The notes beneath the pieces are model-generated. The model saw only the letters and a program-made list of their open reading frames with translations, did not search any database and was not told the origin of the DNA. From positions 62,001 to 126,000 of the forward strand of contig UBJR01000019.1 in assembly GCA_900465675.1 (NCBI GenBank): 64,000 nucleotides of DNA. Reading direction: 5' to 3'. The translations under genes were made by a program, and so were the position numbers. Below are positions 50,613-58,183 of the stretch, piece after piece (the first letter of the stretch is position 1; each line of letters starts with the position of its first letter). The DNA comes from Hyphomicrobiales bacterium. GTDB taxonomy: Bacteria; Pseudomonadota; Alphaproteobacteria; Rhizobiales; Rhizobiaceae.

Positions 50613-52484
50613 CTACATCTTCCGGGGCTTCGGACCAGACAACCGCTTCTTCCGGGCGATCCTATCGAAATCCAACCCCCGGAAGACAGAAAAGTCGATT
50701 CCCGGATCAAGGGGAAGCTCAGCGATCTGCCGCGCCTGCCGCTCACCCAGATTCATGAATCCGTAGTTGTCGTGTTCGTCACTCCCGACCTGATGACCAG
50801 ACTGCATGCGCCTGGCGCGGCCCTCGATCTTCGCATCCCGCATATCGTCGATGTTGCCACCACGCAATGAATGGAACACCTCCCTGCCGCCACCTTCTCC
50901 ATCCTCGCCTTTCCTTTTCTTCTGCTTGATTCCGGCGCGCTCGAACAATCGGTTCATATATGAGGATGCACTCTTGCTGGGATCTGCAAGCCCCATCAGA
51001 TTAGGGAACAGGAAGCGACCCTTCTGCCGGACGGCCCATTCGACAAACCCGATCTCACTCAGGAACTGATGCAGAACAAAATAACTTGTGCTTGCTTCGG
51101 TCTTGTGCGGTGTCGATACCCAGACACCGTCGATCTTCTTGACGCTGGCGAGCTGCGCCACCCAGACACCCGAGAACTTCTCGCGGAAATCATTGCCCGT
51201 CAGGTGAATGAGAAGGCCGATGCGGCGACCCGTCAGATGGCCGAGCAAAGGCAGCATCACGTCCTCCATCAGCCCGGAAGCCACCCCGGTGCTGAACACC
51301 TGGCTGATCTTGCTTGTCGCCAGCGGCTCAGATTTGACCGCTGCCGCAGCGGTCGAAGGGTAAACGAGTCTCGGTCCCGGAAAGGGATCAGGATATTCTC
51401 CATCGGTCATCAAGGAACGGATGGCAGCCTTGACGACGGCGACATAGCCTTCCTGAAGGGATTTGAGGGTCAGCGGTTGCAGATGAAGGTCACGGTTGCC
51501 GTCAATGATCTGCATGGCCGACATGGTAGGATCACGCAGATTGTTGTCTCCAGGCCAAAACTGCATGAGGTCGATGAAGGCTTGGAGATCAGTGAGATTG
51601 TAGGTATCGACGGGGTGATCGCCTATCAGTTCGATGAAGACGTCGAGCCTAGCTCGGGCCGTCTTTATGTCCTTGGCACCCTTCGGACCACTCCTGAGCT
51701 TTCGCTTCTCAAGGTACTCGCCCATGATTTCGCCAAGGCGCGGCAGGTTTGATGGTTTACGCGCCACGGTCCTGCGATCAAGCTTGAAAGCGGGAATCAA
51801 CTTGCCACTCTCGTCGCGTGCCGCCTGCGGCGGCGTCTCGATGACAGGCGGAAGTGGAACGGCAGCGGGCTCATGAACAATGGCGGCGGGGGCAACAGAT
51901 GAGCGGGCGGTCTGGCCTAGCTTGGCAAGAGCCGTCTGCTCCAGCAATCGAGCATTGCTGACGATAAGGTCGCTATACGGCTCACCGTTCTCCTGCTTTC
52001 GAAGCTCCCGATGCAAACCGACCAGATCGCGTATTCCGGCAGTCTTCTGCAACTCCTCCGGGGTGAGCGGTGGATCGGGCTGATTGATGATCCGCAGGTA
52101 GGCTTTCAGTTCACCGCGCATCTCGATGAGAGCTTCGGCGGAAGCCTCCGGACTCATCTCCGGGTCGGTATCCGTTGCCCCCTTTTCGGGTTCACTCATG
52201 TGTCGCATCCTCATCGTATCGAACAACAGTCTTGCTCGTGCGGCCAACAGATCGGCAAACAGCCTTGCCCGCCGATGGGAACACGCCCCCAGACTCAGTC
52301 GAACGGGAGGAGGAGTACGTCCGCCTCCCAAGTCCTTCGGCATCTTTATCTGGAAGATGTAAACGGACCCTGATCTGACAAGATAGGGTCCTGGCCCGCG
52401 CGCCTTTCCCGGCGTCGAGATTTCAGTACCTTCGTTCGATCGTTCCAGCGATACCCCAGGCTGTACCCCGCGCGATACCCGCAT
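50613..52484 (-). CDS. tyrosine recombinase (phage-type integrase) of the island
   Basis: This 623-residue site-specific recombinase should insert and excise the element at the tRNA-Ser 3' end. The N-terminus has the arm-binding-type pattern (P-Y-L-V-R-S-G-S-V-Y-I-F-Q-I); a charged, proline-rich spacer follows; a SAM-like core-binding domain lies near 245-370. The catalytic domain shows R-I in T-G-R-R-I-G near 420, H-S-L-R-G-G (His538, Arg541), G-H near 564 and the nucleophile N-Y-G-F (Tyr574). The ATG at 52484, with GGAG 8 bases upstream, is preferred; it places two GATACCC repeats inside the coding start. It is long for the family, because of the N-terminal spacer. Confidence 0.9.
   Translation of the reverse strand: MRVSRGVQPGVSLERSNEGTEISTPGKARGPGPYLVRSGSVYIFQIKMPKDLGGGRTPPPVRLSLGACSHRRARLFADLLAARARLLFDTMRMRHMSEPEKGATDTDPEMSPEASAEALIEMRGELKAYLRIINQPDPPLTPEELQKTAGIRDLVGLHRELRKQENGEPYSDLIVSNARLLEQTALAKLGQTARSSVAPAAIVHEPAAVPLPPVIETPPQAARDESGKLIPAFKLDRRTVARKPSNLPRLGEIMGEYLEKRKLRSGPKGAKDIKTARARLDVFIELIGDHPVDTYNLTDLQAFIDLMQFWPGDNNLRDPTMSAMQIIDGNRDLHLQPLTLKSLQEGYVAVVKAAIRSLMTDGEYPDPFPGPRLVYPSTAAAAVKSEPLATSKISQVFSTGVASGLMEDVMLPLLGHLTGRRIGLLIHLTGNDFREKFSGVWVAQLASVKKIDGVWVSTPHKTEASTSYFVLHQFLSEIGFVEWAVRQKGRFLFPNLMGLADPSKSASSYMNRLFERAGIKQKKRKGEDGEGGGREVFHSLRGGNIDDMRDAKIEGRARRMQSGHQVGSDEHDNYGFMNLGERQARQIAELPLDPGIDFSVFRGLDFDRIARKKRLSGPKPRKM
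52448..52484. repeat. recombinase arm-type repeats, right end
   Basis: GCGATACCC occurs at 52448 and 52472, with a diverged copy (TGTACCCCG) between. They match the left-end cluster and overlap the start of the integrase gene, so recombinase binding here could also repress its own expression. Confidence 0.6.
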
Positions 52485-52575
52485 GTTTTCTGCTCCCGGT
52501 AAGGCCGCAGACAACCGGAGACTTTATGTGGAAATCCAAGGATTTGCGGGATAAGTGGCGGGGAGTGAAATCAAA

Positions 52576-52593
52576 ATGGCGGAGAGGGTGGGA
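52576..52593. other. right attachment site inside tRNA-Ser
   Basis: This copy of the 18-bp direct repeat spans the CCA end and acceptor/T-arm of the tRNA gene. The element restores the tRNA 3' end on insertion, so the gene stays functional. Confidence 0.88.
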
Positions 52594-52666
52594 TTTGAAC
52601 CCACGGTGCCCTTGCAGGCACGCCGCATTTCGAGTGCGGTACATTCAACCACTCTGCCACCTCTCC
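52577..52666 (-). tRNA. tRNA-Ser(CGA)
   Basis: On the minus strand GGAGAGG pairs with CCTCTCC in the acceptor stem. The anticodon loop is CTCGAAA (anticodon CGA), followed by a long variable arm typical of tRNA-Ser, the TTCAAAT T-loop and an encoded CCA. The 90-base length fits a class II tRNA. Its 3' end is the integration site of the genomic island. Confidence 0.95.
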
Positions 52667-52967
52667 GCGGTCTGGTTGACGCCGTTAAGCGCGGGCTGTC
52701 TCTTAGCGATAGAATCACGGGCTGGCAAGACGAAATTGCGACGCTTTTTCATCCTTCTGCCTTGACAGATTTTTGACACTCGTCTATCCCGCCTCCGCAA
52801 TAGGCGTGGAAAAGTCCGTGCCTTGCCCGCCTCGCGCTCGCGTGAGGTTTCACCGGCAGACAGAATTTGGGGTTCAGCCCCGAAATCCCTGCTTAACACA
52901 GACTGATAAGAAGACAGCCACCTGCGGTTTGCAGGGAGAGCTGGATCGAACATGAAAGGATTAAAAA
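52667..52967. other. region between tRNA-Ser and rplU
   Basis: Besides the rplU promoter (52761-52790) it holds the ~175-base untranslated leader of rplU and, on the other strand, the promoter side of tRNA-Ser. No gene is seen. Confidence 0.5.
52761..52790 (+). promoter_or_regulatory. likely sigma-70 promoter of rplU-rpmA
   Basis: CTTGAC at 52761-52766 and CTATCC at 52784-52789 are 17 bases apart, fitting the rhizobial housekeeping pattern CTTGAC-N17-CTATAT. It would give a long leader before rplU, where ribosomal-protein autoregulation could act. Confidence 0.5.
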
Positions 52968-53285
52968 ATGTTCGCAGTCATCAAGACCGGCGGTAAGCAG
53001 TACCGTGTGGCAGCAAACGACGTGCTGACCATCGAGAAGCTTGAAGCATCCGCTGGCGACTCCATTGAATTCACCGAAGTACTCGTCATCGGCGAAGGCG
53101 CCGATGCAGCGATCGGCGCACCCTTCGTCAAGGGCGCATCCGTCAAGGCCGAAGTGGTCGAGCAGAACCGTGGCAAGAAGGTCATCGCCTTCAAGAAGCG
53201 CCGCCGTCAGAACTCGAAGCGCTCGCGCGGTCATCGCCAGCATCACACGGTTGTCCGCATCACGGACATCCTGGCAGCCAAGTAA
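52968..53285 (+). CDS. rplU: 50S ribosomal protein L21
   Basis: The product is a 105-residue protein of the large ribosomal subunit that binds 23S rRNA near protein L20. The start M-F-A-V-I-K-T-G-G-K-Q-Y-R-V is invariant for L21, and the C-terminal basic loop K-K-R-R-R-Q-N-S-K-R-S-R-G-H-R-Q-H-H-T matches the family. AAAGGA precedes the ATG. rpmA follows 37 bases later in the usual rplU-rpmA order. Confidence 0.98.
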   Translation: MFAVIKTGGKQYRVAANDVLTIEKLEASAGDSIEFTEVLVIGEGADAAIGAPFVKGASVKAEVVEQNRGKKVIAFKKRRRQNSKRSRGHRQHHTVVRITDILAAK

Positions 53286-53322
53286 TCGGTTTCGGGCAAC
53301 TAAGGTTTAAAGGAGAAATCCA

Positions 53323-53592
53323 ATGGCACACAAAAAAGCTGGCGGTTCGTCGCGCAACGGTCGTGACTCTCAGTCCAAGCGCCTTGGCGTGAAGAAGTTC
53401 GGCGGCGAAGCCGTCATCGCAGGCAACATTATCGTGCGTCAGCGCGGTACGCAGTGGCATCCGGGCGCCAATGTCGGCCTCGGCAAGGACCACACCATTT
53501 TTGCGCTTACGAACGGCAATGTAGACTACCGAACGAAGGCCAATGGTCGCGTGTACGTATCTGTAATGCCGAAAGCGGAAGCAGCGGAATAA
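53323..53592 (+). CDS. rpmA: 50S ribosomal protein L27
   Basis: The product is an 89-residue protein whose N-terminal tail reaches the peptidyl-transferase centre. M-A-H-K-K-A-G-G-S-S-R-N-G-R-D-S is the classical L27 start, with no extra N-terminal cleavage peptide of the Firmicutes type. The block Q-R-G-T-Q-W-H-P-G-x-N-V-G-L-G-K-D-H-T is complete. AAAGGAG lies 7 bases before the ATG. A terminator follows before the acetyltransferase genes. Confidence 0.98.
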   Translation: MAHKKAGGSSRNGRDSQSKRLGVKKFGGEAVIAGNIIVRQRGTQWHPGANVGLGKDHTIFALTNGNVDYRTKANGRVYVSVMPKAEAAE

Positions 53593-53663
53593 GCCGGTAG
53601 CGCTCTAAAACAGCCGGCGTCTCATCGACCCGGCTGAGCGTATCAGGTTCAGTCCAGAAAACA

Positions 53664-53692
53664 GGGGAGATGGGGCGCCATCTCCCCTTTTT
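53664..53692 (+). terminator. rho-independent terminator after rpmA
   Basis: A 10-bp stem (GGGGAGATGG with its complement), 4-base loop and TTTTT tail lie 72 bases past the rpmA stop codon and 25 bases before the next gene. Confidence 0.9.
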
Positions 53693-53716
53693 CTTTGTCC
53701 ATAAGGAGGACTGAAC

Positions 53717-54373
53717 ATGCAAGGCGAACTGATCAGGGTCGACCAATCAAGGTCACCCCGGGAAGACCAGAGGTCTCCCAAGGAGCGGCTGAGGCCGGAG
53801 CGGTTAAGGACCGATTGCCCTGTCTTGTTATCGGAAAGGCTCGTCATGCGCGCGCCTCACGTGGAAGACATTGACGCCCTTTCCCATCTCGCCAACAACG
53901 CCAAAGTCGCCACAATGGTATCGCGCATGCCGCACCCGTATACCGCCAATGATGCCGCCGACTTTGTACGTCGAACGGCGAATGGCGAGATCGGCAAGTG
54001 CGTCTATGCGATTACCAAAGCCGAAAACGGCGCGTTTATGGGCTGCTGCGGCGTGGAACCGCATGCCGATGGACGCACCGTCGAGATCGGTTACTGGCTC
54101 GGCGAACCCTTCTGGGGGCAGGGCTACACCACGGAGGCCTGCCACGCGCTAGTCGATATGGTGTTCCGTACCCGCGAAAGCGTCGACCAGATCGACGCCC
54201 GTTGCCGGGTGACCAACGTCGCGTCGCGCCGCGTCATCCAGAAGTGCGGCTTCCAGTTCCAGGGCTCGGGTCTTGCCGCGTCGCTAGCGCTCGGATCCAA
54301 CGTCCCGGTCGAATGGTACAGGCTCGACCGCAAGACCTGGATGTCGCTGAGAAGCTGGGGGGCACTGTCATGA
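53717..54373 (+). CDS. GNAT-family N-acetyltransferase, RimJ/RimL type
   Basis: The product is a 218-residue acetyltransferase with an unusual charged ~35-residue N-terminal extension before the RimJ-like domain (S-E-R-L-V-M-R-A-P-H). The acetyl-CoA loop reads G-Y-W-L-G-E-P-F-W-G-Q-G-Y-T-T-E-A, and the C-terminal half has R-V-T-N-V-A-S-R-R-V-I-Q-K-C-G-F. GNAT enzymes of this type acetylate protein N-termini or small amines. AAGGAGG lies 8 bases before the ATG at 53717, so the extension is probably translated. Its stop overlaps the start of a second GNAT gene. Confidence 0.88.
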   Translation: MQGELIRVDQSRSPREDQRSPKERLRPERLRTDCPVLLSERLVMRAPHVEDIDALSHLANNAKVATMVSRMPHPYTANDAADFVRRTANGEIGKCVYAITKAENGAFMGCCGVEPHADGRTVEIGYWLGEPFWGQGYTTEACHALVDMVFRTRESVDQIDARCRVTNVASRRVIQKCGFQFQGSGLAASLALGSNVPVEWYRLDRKTWMSLRSWGALS

Positions 54374-54957
54374 GCGCAGCCCTTCTCGACCGCCAAAAGG
54401 TCCAGCCGATGACACCGGGCGCTGTTCCCGTCATCGGCACCGCCAGGCTTTCGCTTCGCCCGCACCGGCTGAGCGATGCCGATGCCATTGCCGGATCGCT
54501 GAGCGATTTCGCGGTGACAAGAATGCTGGCGCGCGTGCCGGCACCCTACCACCGGCAGGACGCCCTGGATTGGCTGGTTCCAGTCACCTCTGGGCGGCTG
54601 CAGGATTGGCATCTGGCGATCACCAGCGGAGACGATACCCATATCGGCATGGTCTCCGTTGAGCTTCGCCACGGGCGCTGGCACCTTGGATACTGGCTGA
54701 ACCGCTACTACTGGCGGCGCGGCTATATGAGCGAAGCGGTCGCCGGCGTGCTGGAGCGGTTTTCGCGCCGGATGCCGGAGATGCCCGTTCACTCCGGCGT
54801 CTTTGCCGATAACCCCGCCTCGCTGCGGCTGCAGGAAAAGCTCGGCTTCCGCATGAGCGGGTGCTCGGAGATCTACAGTTTCGCTCGCAACACCATGGTG
54901 TCGCATGTCGAAACCGTCCTCCAGCCTGGCGCGCTTCAAAGCGTCAAGGCCGCCTGA
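54370..54957 (+). CDS. GNAT-family N-acetyltransferase, second copy
   Basis: The product is a 195-residue acetyltransferase of the same general type: T-A-R-L-S-L-R-P-H-R-L-S-D-A-D-A, then the CoA loop L-G-Y-W-L-N-R-Y-Y-W-R-R-G-Y-M-S-E-A, then F-A-D-N-P-A-S-L-R-L-Q-E-K-L-G-F-R. The usual G/Q-x-G-x-G/A is reduced to R-R-G-Y-M. The ATG at 54370 overlaps the stop of the previous gene, giving translational coupling; the two proteins may form a pair. The substrate is unknown. Confidence 0.88.
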   Translation: MSAALLDRQKVQPMTPGAVPVIGTARLSLRPHRLSDADAIAGSLSDFAVTRMLARVPAPYHRQDALDWLVPVTSGRLQDWHLAITSGDDTHIGMVSVELRHGRWHLGYWLNRYYWRRGYMSEAVAGVLERFSRRMPEMPVHSGVFADNPASLRLQEKLGFRMSGCSEIYSFARNTMVSHVETVLQPGALQSVKAA

Positions 54958-54971
54958 CTGAGACTGAAACC

Positions 54972-54997
54972 CCGCGGCAGGAATGCCGCGGCGTTTT
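54972..54997. terminator. terminator between convergent GNAT and EEP genes
   Basis: An 8-bp stem, CCGCGGCA with its complement and loop GGAA, is followed by CGTTTTC on the plus strand, 15 bases after the acetyltransferase stop codon. Confidence 0.75.
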
Positions 54998-55861
54998 CTA
55001 TACCTCGATCTCGACCCAGACCGGGAAGTGATCCGAACCAACCGAATCCGTATCGACATGGGCGGCCTTGAGGCTGCCTGCCAACCCGCCGCTGACGAAA
55101 CAGTAATCGAGATGCATCCGCTTTCCGTGATCCTTGGGATCCATCCAGCTGTAGCCTTTGGGGTGATAGCCATCGAGCGCCGCCAGCGCATCGACAGGCG
55201 TGCCTATACGCGGAACGCGCCCGTAATATCCGTCCTTTGCGCCGGCAAGCGCGCAATATTCAGGCGATTCCGGCACCATGTTGAAATCGCCCATGACGAC
55301 GTAATCCTCCGGCAGCGGCAGCTCCTCGAAATCGAGCTCGCCTGCACCGCTGACGGCACCGCCTTCGAGGCGGAAACCATTGATCCGGTCGTTGAGATGG
55401 CGGATCTGGGCAATGCGCTCATCGACCGAAACATGGTCGAGATGCACCGAATAGACGCGCAGCGGCCGGTTGGGAATGTCGATCAGCGCCTCCGTCGCCC
55501 CCCGCTGCAGATTGAGCTTCGACACCGTGCGGCTGCGCGGCAGGAGATGCGTGCGCGAGGACAGGATTGGAAAGCGCGACAGGATCATGTTGCCGAACTG
55601 GAAGCGCGTGCCGCGGGGCGGAAAGCCGCTTTCACCAGCCGCGACATGCAGATCAAAGGGCGCGCCATAGACCCAGAAATAGTCGGGAAACAGCGCCGCG
55701 AGATCGGCGACCATGTCGGCAAAATCGTTCGATTCCGAGCCTCTGGTCACTTCCTGCAGCGCGATGACGTCAGCCCCTTCGAGACTATCCGCAATGCGGC
55801 CAAGGTCGTAAATCCCATCAAGACCGAAGCCGTACTGTATGTTATAGCTCGCAAACTTCAC
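54998..55861 (-). CDS. endonuclease/exonuclease/phosphatase (EEP) family hydrolase
   Basis: The product is a 287-residue metal-dependent hydrolase of the EEP fold. F-A-S-Y-N-I-Q-Y-G opens the fold; A-L-Q-E-V gives the metal-binding Glu; V-H-L-D-H, M-G-D-F-N-M-V-P and the C-terminal G-S-D-H-F-P-V complete the active site. Targets of the family range from DNA to phosphoinositides; no signal peptide is seen with this start. The GTG at 55861 matches the usual start of rhizobial relatives (x-K-F-A-S-Y-N-I-Q-Y-G), with GGAGG 12 bases upstream; an ATG seven codons earlier (55882) is a fair alternative. It is divergent from obgE. Confidence 0.85.
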   Translation of the reverse strand: MKFASYNIQYGFGLDGIYDLGRIADSLEGADVIALQEVTRGSESNDFADMVADLAALFPDYFWVYGAPFDLHVAAGESGFPPRGTRFQFGNMILSRFPILSSRTHLLPRSRTVSKLNLQRGATEALIDIPNRPLRVYSVHLDHVSVDERIAQIRHLNDRINGFRLEGGAVSGAGELDFEELPLPEDYVVMGDFNMVPESPEYCALAGAKDGYYGRVPRIGTPVDALAALDGYHPKGYSWMDPKDHGKRMHLDYCFVSGGLAGSLKAAHVDTDSVGSDHFPVWVEIEV

Positions 55862-55944
55862 GATATTCTTTGACCTCCGCATGAACCGCCTATATCGAAA
55901 GCGGCGAATAAGGCGCGTTAATAGCCACCGGTACTGGAAGTAAA

Positions 55945-57027
55945 ATGAAATTTCTCGACGAAGCAAAGGTCTATATCAAGTCCGGAGACGGCGGTGGCGG
56001 CAGCGTGTCGTTCCGTCGCGAGAAATTCATCGAATTCGGTGGACCGGATGGCGGCGACGGCGGACGCGGCGGCGATGTCTGGGCCGAAGCGGTCAACGGA
56101 TTGAACACGCTGATCGATTTCCGCTTCCAGCAGCATTTCAAGGCGCAGATCGGGACCCACGGCATGGGCCGCAACCGCACCGGCGCCAACGGCAGCGACG
56201 TCACGCTCAAGGTACCCGTCGGAACGCAGATCTTCGAGGAAGACCGCGAGACACTGATCTGCGACCTCACCGAAGAGGGGCAGCGCTTCCGCATCGCGGC
56301 AGGTGGCAATGGCGGCTTCGGCAACGCGCATTTCAAGTCTTCGACCAACCAGGCGCCCGATTGGGCCAATCCTGGCCTCGAAGGCGAGGAAAAGACCATC
56401 TGGATGCGGCTGAAGCTGATTGCTGATGCCGGTCTGGTCGGAATGCCGAACGCCGGCAAGTCCACCTTCCTGGCGTCCGTCACCCGCGCACGCCCGAAGA
56501 TCGCCAATTATCCCTTCACAACGCTGCACCCGAACCTCGGCGTCGCGACGGTCGACGGACAGGAATTCATCCTCGCCGACATCCCGGGCCTGATCGAAGG
56601 CGCCCATGAGGGCGTCGGCATCGGCGACCGCTTCCTCGGCCATGTCGAGCGCACCCGCGTTCTCTTGCATCTTGTCTCCGCGCAGGAAGAGAAGGTCGGC
56701 AAGGCTTACAAGACCGTGCGCCATGAGCTCGAAGCCTATGGCCAGGAGCTTGGCGAGAAGGTCGAGATCGTCGCGCTGTCGCAGATCGACGTGCTCGATG
56801 ACGAGACGCTGAAGAAGAAGACCAAGGAACTCGCCAAGGCCTGCGGCCGCACGCCGTTCCAGATTTCGGCGGCGACCGGCAAGGGCATGACCGAGGTGCT
56901 GCGCGCCCTGCGCGAAATCATTACCGAGGCCAATGCCGGATCGGCTGAAAAGATCGCAAAGGCACCGAAGCTTCGTCACCGCGATATGGCCTCCGATGAG
57001 GAAAGCGAAACGGATGACAACGCGTAA
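55945..57027 (+). CDS. obgE: Obg-family GTPase
   Basis: The product is a 360-residue essential GTPase that binds the 50S subunit and links ribosome assembly to growth and stress signalling. The N-terminal Obg domain (1-158) is glycine rich (G-D-G-G-G-G-S...G-G-P-D-G-G-D-G-G-R-G-G). The G domain has G-M-P-N-A-G-K-S (near 167), the switch region Y-P-F-T-T-L-H-P-N-L-G and D-I-P-G-L-I-E-G-A. The G4 position reads S-Q-I-D where N/T-K-x-D is usual. The C-terminus is a short acidic tail. It overlaps proB by 14 bases. Confidence 0.96.
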   Translation: MKFLDEAKVYIKSGDGGGGSVSFRREKFIEFGGPDGGDGGRGGDVWAEAVNGLNTLIDFRFQQHFKAQIGTHGMGRNRTGANGSDVTLKVPVGTQIFEEDRETLICDLTEEGQRFRIAAGGNGGFGNAHFKSSTNQAPDWANPGLEGEEKTIWMRLKLIADAGLVGMPNAGKSTFLASVTRARPKIANYPFTTLHPNLGVATVDGQEFILADIPGLIEGAHEGVGIGDRFLGHVERTRVLLHLVSAQEEKVGKAYKTVRHELEAYGQELGEKVEIVALSQIDVLDDETLKKKTKELAKACGRTPFQISAATGKGMTEVLRALREIITEANAGSAEKIAKAPKLRHRDMASDEESETDDNA

Positions 57028-58183
57028 GTCTCTGGATCGCCATCGCCGCATCGTCATCAAGATCGGCTCGGCACTGCTCGTCGATCGCAAGACGGGTTTG
57101 AAGAAGGCTTGGCTGGACGCCATGTGCGCCGATATCGCGGCGCTGAAGAAAAAGGGCGCTGACGTTCTCGTCGTCTCATCGGGCGCTATCGCACTTGGCC
57201 GTTCGGTTCTCGATCTTCCCTCCGGCGCCCTGAAGCTCGAAGAGAGCCAGGCAGCCGCAGCCGTCGGCCAGATTGCGCTGGCTCGCGCCTGGTCCGAAAG
57301 CCTCTCCCATGATGAGATCGTCGCCGGGCAGATCCTGCTGACGCTTGGCGATACCGAAGAGCGCCGCCGTTATCTGAATGCCCGCGCCACGATCAACCAG
57401 CTGCTGAAGATCGGCGCCGTACCGATCATCAACGAAAACGACACGGTCGCCACAAGCGAAATCCGCTACGGCGACAACGACCGGCTCGCCGCGCGCGTCG
57501 CGACCATGACCGGGGCCGACCTGCTGATCCTGCTCTCCGACATCGATGGTCTCTATACGGCGCCACCGCATCTCGATCCGGAGGCGAAATTCCTGGAGAC
57601 GATCGCCGAAATCACCCCGGAGATCGAAGCCATGGCGGGCGGAGCGGCTTCCGAGCTGTCGCGCGGCGGCATGCGCACCAAGATCGACGCCGGCAAGATC
57701 GCGACGACCTCGGGCTGCGCGATGATCATCGCATCGGGCAAGACCGATAGCCCGCTATCCGCCATTGAAAGCGGCGCGCGCTCCTCGTGGTTCGCGCCTT
57801 CAGGGACACCCGTCACAGCCCGCAAAACTTGGATCGCCGGGCAGCTGCAGCCGGCTGGTGAATTGCATATCGATGAAGGCGCTATGACCGCGCTTGGCGC
57901 CGGCAAGAGCCTGCTGCCTGCCGGTGTCCGCAAGATCAACGGCATTTTCAGCCGCGGCGATACCGTGGCGATCATCGGCCCCTCCGGACGCGAGATTGCC
58001 CGCGGCCTTGTCAGCTACGATGCCGACGAGGCCCGCCAGATCGCCGGGCGCAAATCGGCCGAGATCGAGAAGATCCTCGGCTATCCCGGCCGCGCCGCCA
58101 TGATCCACCGCGACGACATGGTGATGACGGCGCAGATAAGTTCGAAATCCGAAAGGCAGAAGAAGGACGCAAGCTATGCTTGA
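57014..58183 (+). CDS. proB: glutamate 5-kinase
   Basis: The product is a 389-residue enzyme that phosphorylates glutamate in the first step of proline synthesis. The amino-acid kinase domain (about 1-260) begins I-V-I-K-I-G-S-A-L-L and contains V-S-S-G-A-I-A-L-G, I-N-E-N-D-T-V-A and the feedback-site region G-D-N-D-R-L-A-A. A PUA domain (about 280-370) follows. The ATG at 57014 lies inside the end of obgE, and the stop overlaps proA by 8 bases. An in-frame extension 27 codons upstream lies fully inside obgE and is not used. Confidence 0.96.
   Translation: MTTRKSLDRHRRIVIKIGSALLVDRKTGLKKAWLDAMCADIAALKKKGADVLVVSSGAIALGRSVLDLPSGALKLEESQAAAAVGQIALARAWSESLSHDEIVAGQILLTLGDTEERRRYLNARATINQLLKIGAVPIINENDTVATSEIRYGDNDRLAARVATMTGADLLILLSDIDGLYTAPPHLDPEAKFLETIAEITPEIEAMAGGAASELSRGGMRTKIDAGKIATTSGCAMIIASGKTDSPLSAIESGARSSWFAPSGTPVTARKTWIAGQLQPAGELHIDEGAMTALGAGKSLLPAGVRKINGIFSRGDTVAIIGPSGREIARGLVSYDADEARQIAGRKSAEIEKILGYPGRAAMIHRDDMVMTAQISSKSERQKKDASYA

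Larger units (their letters stand above)
39061..52593. mobile_element. integrative, probably mobilisable element in tRNA-Ser(CGA)
   Basis: The segment is bounded by an 18-bp direct repeat (39061-39078 and 52576-52593) whose right copy is the 3' end of a tRNA-Ser gene. A tyrosine recombinase gene lies directly inside the tRNA end. Repeated GCGATACCC sites lie inside both ends. The cargo comprises a MobV-like relaxase, a family-A polymerase-like protein, type III restriction-modification genes and several unknown genes. Flanking DNA on both sides is ordinary chromosome. No type IV secretion genes are present, so transfer would need a helper: an integrative mobilisable element rather than a conjugative one. 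Confidence 0.9.

Noticed and set aside
50613..52484. Prophage
   Set aside because: Apart from the integrase there are no structural, packaging or lysis genes; the relaxase and size fit a mobilisable element instead.
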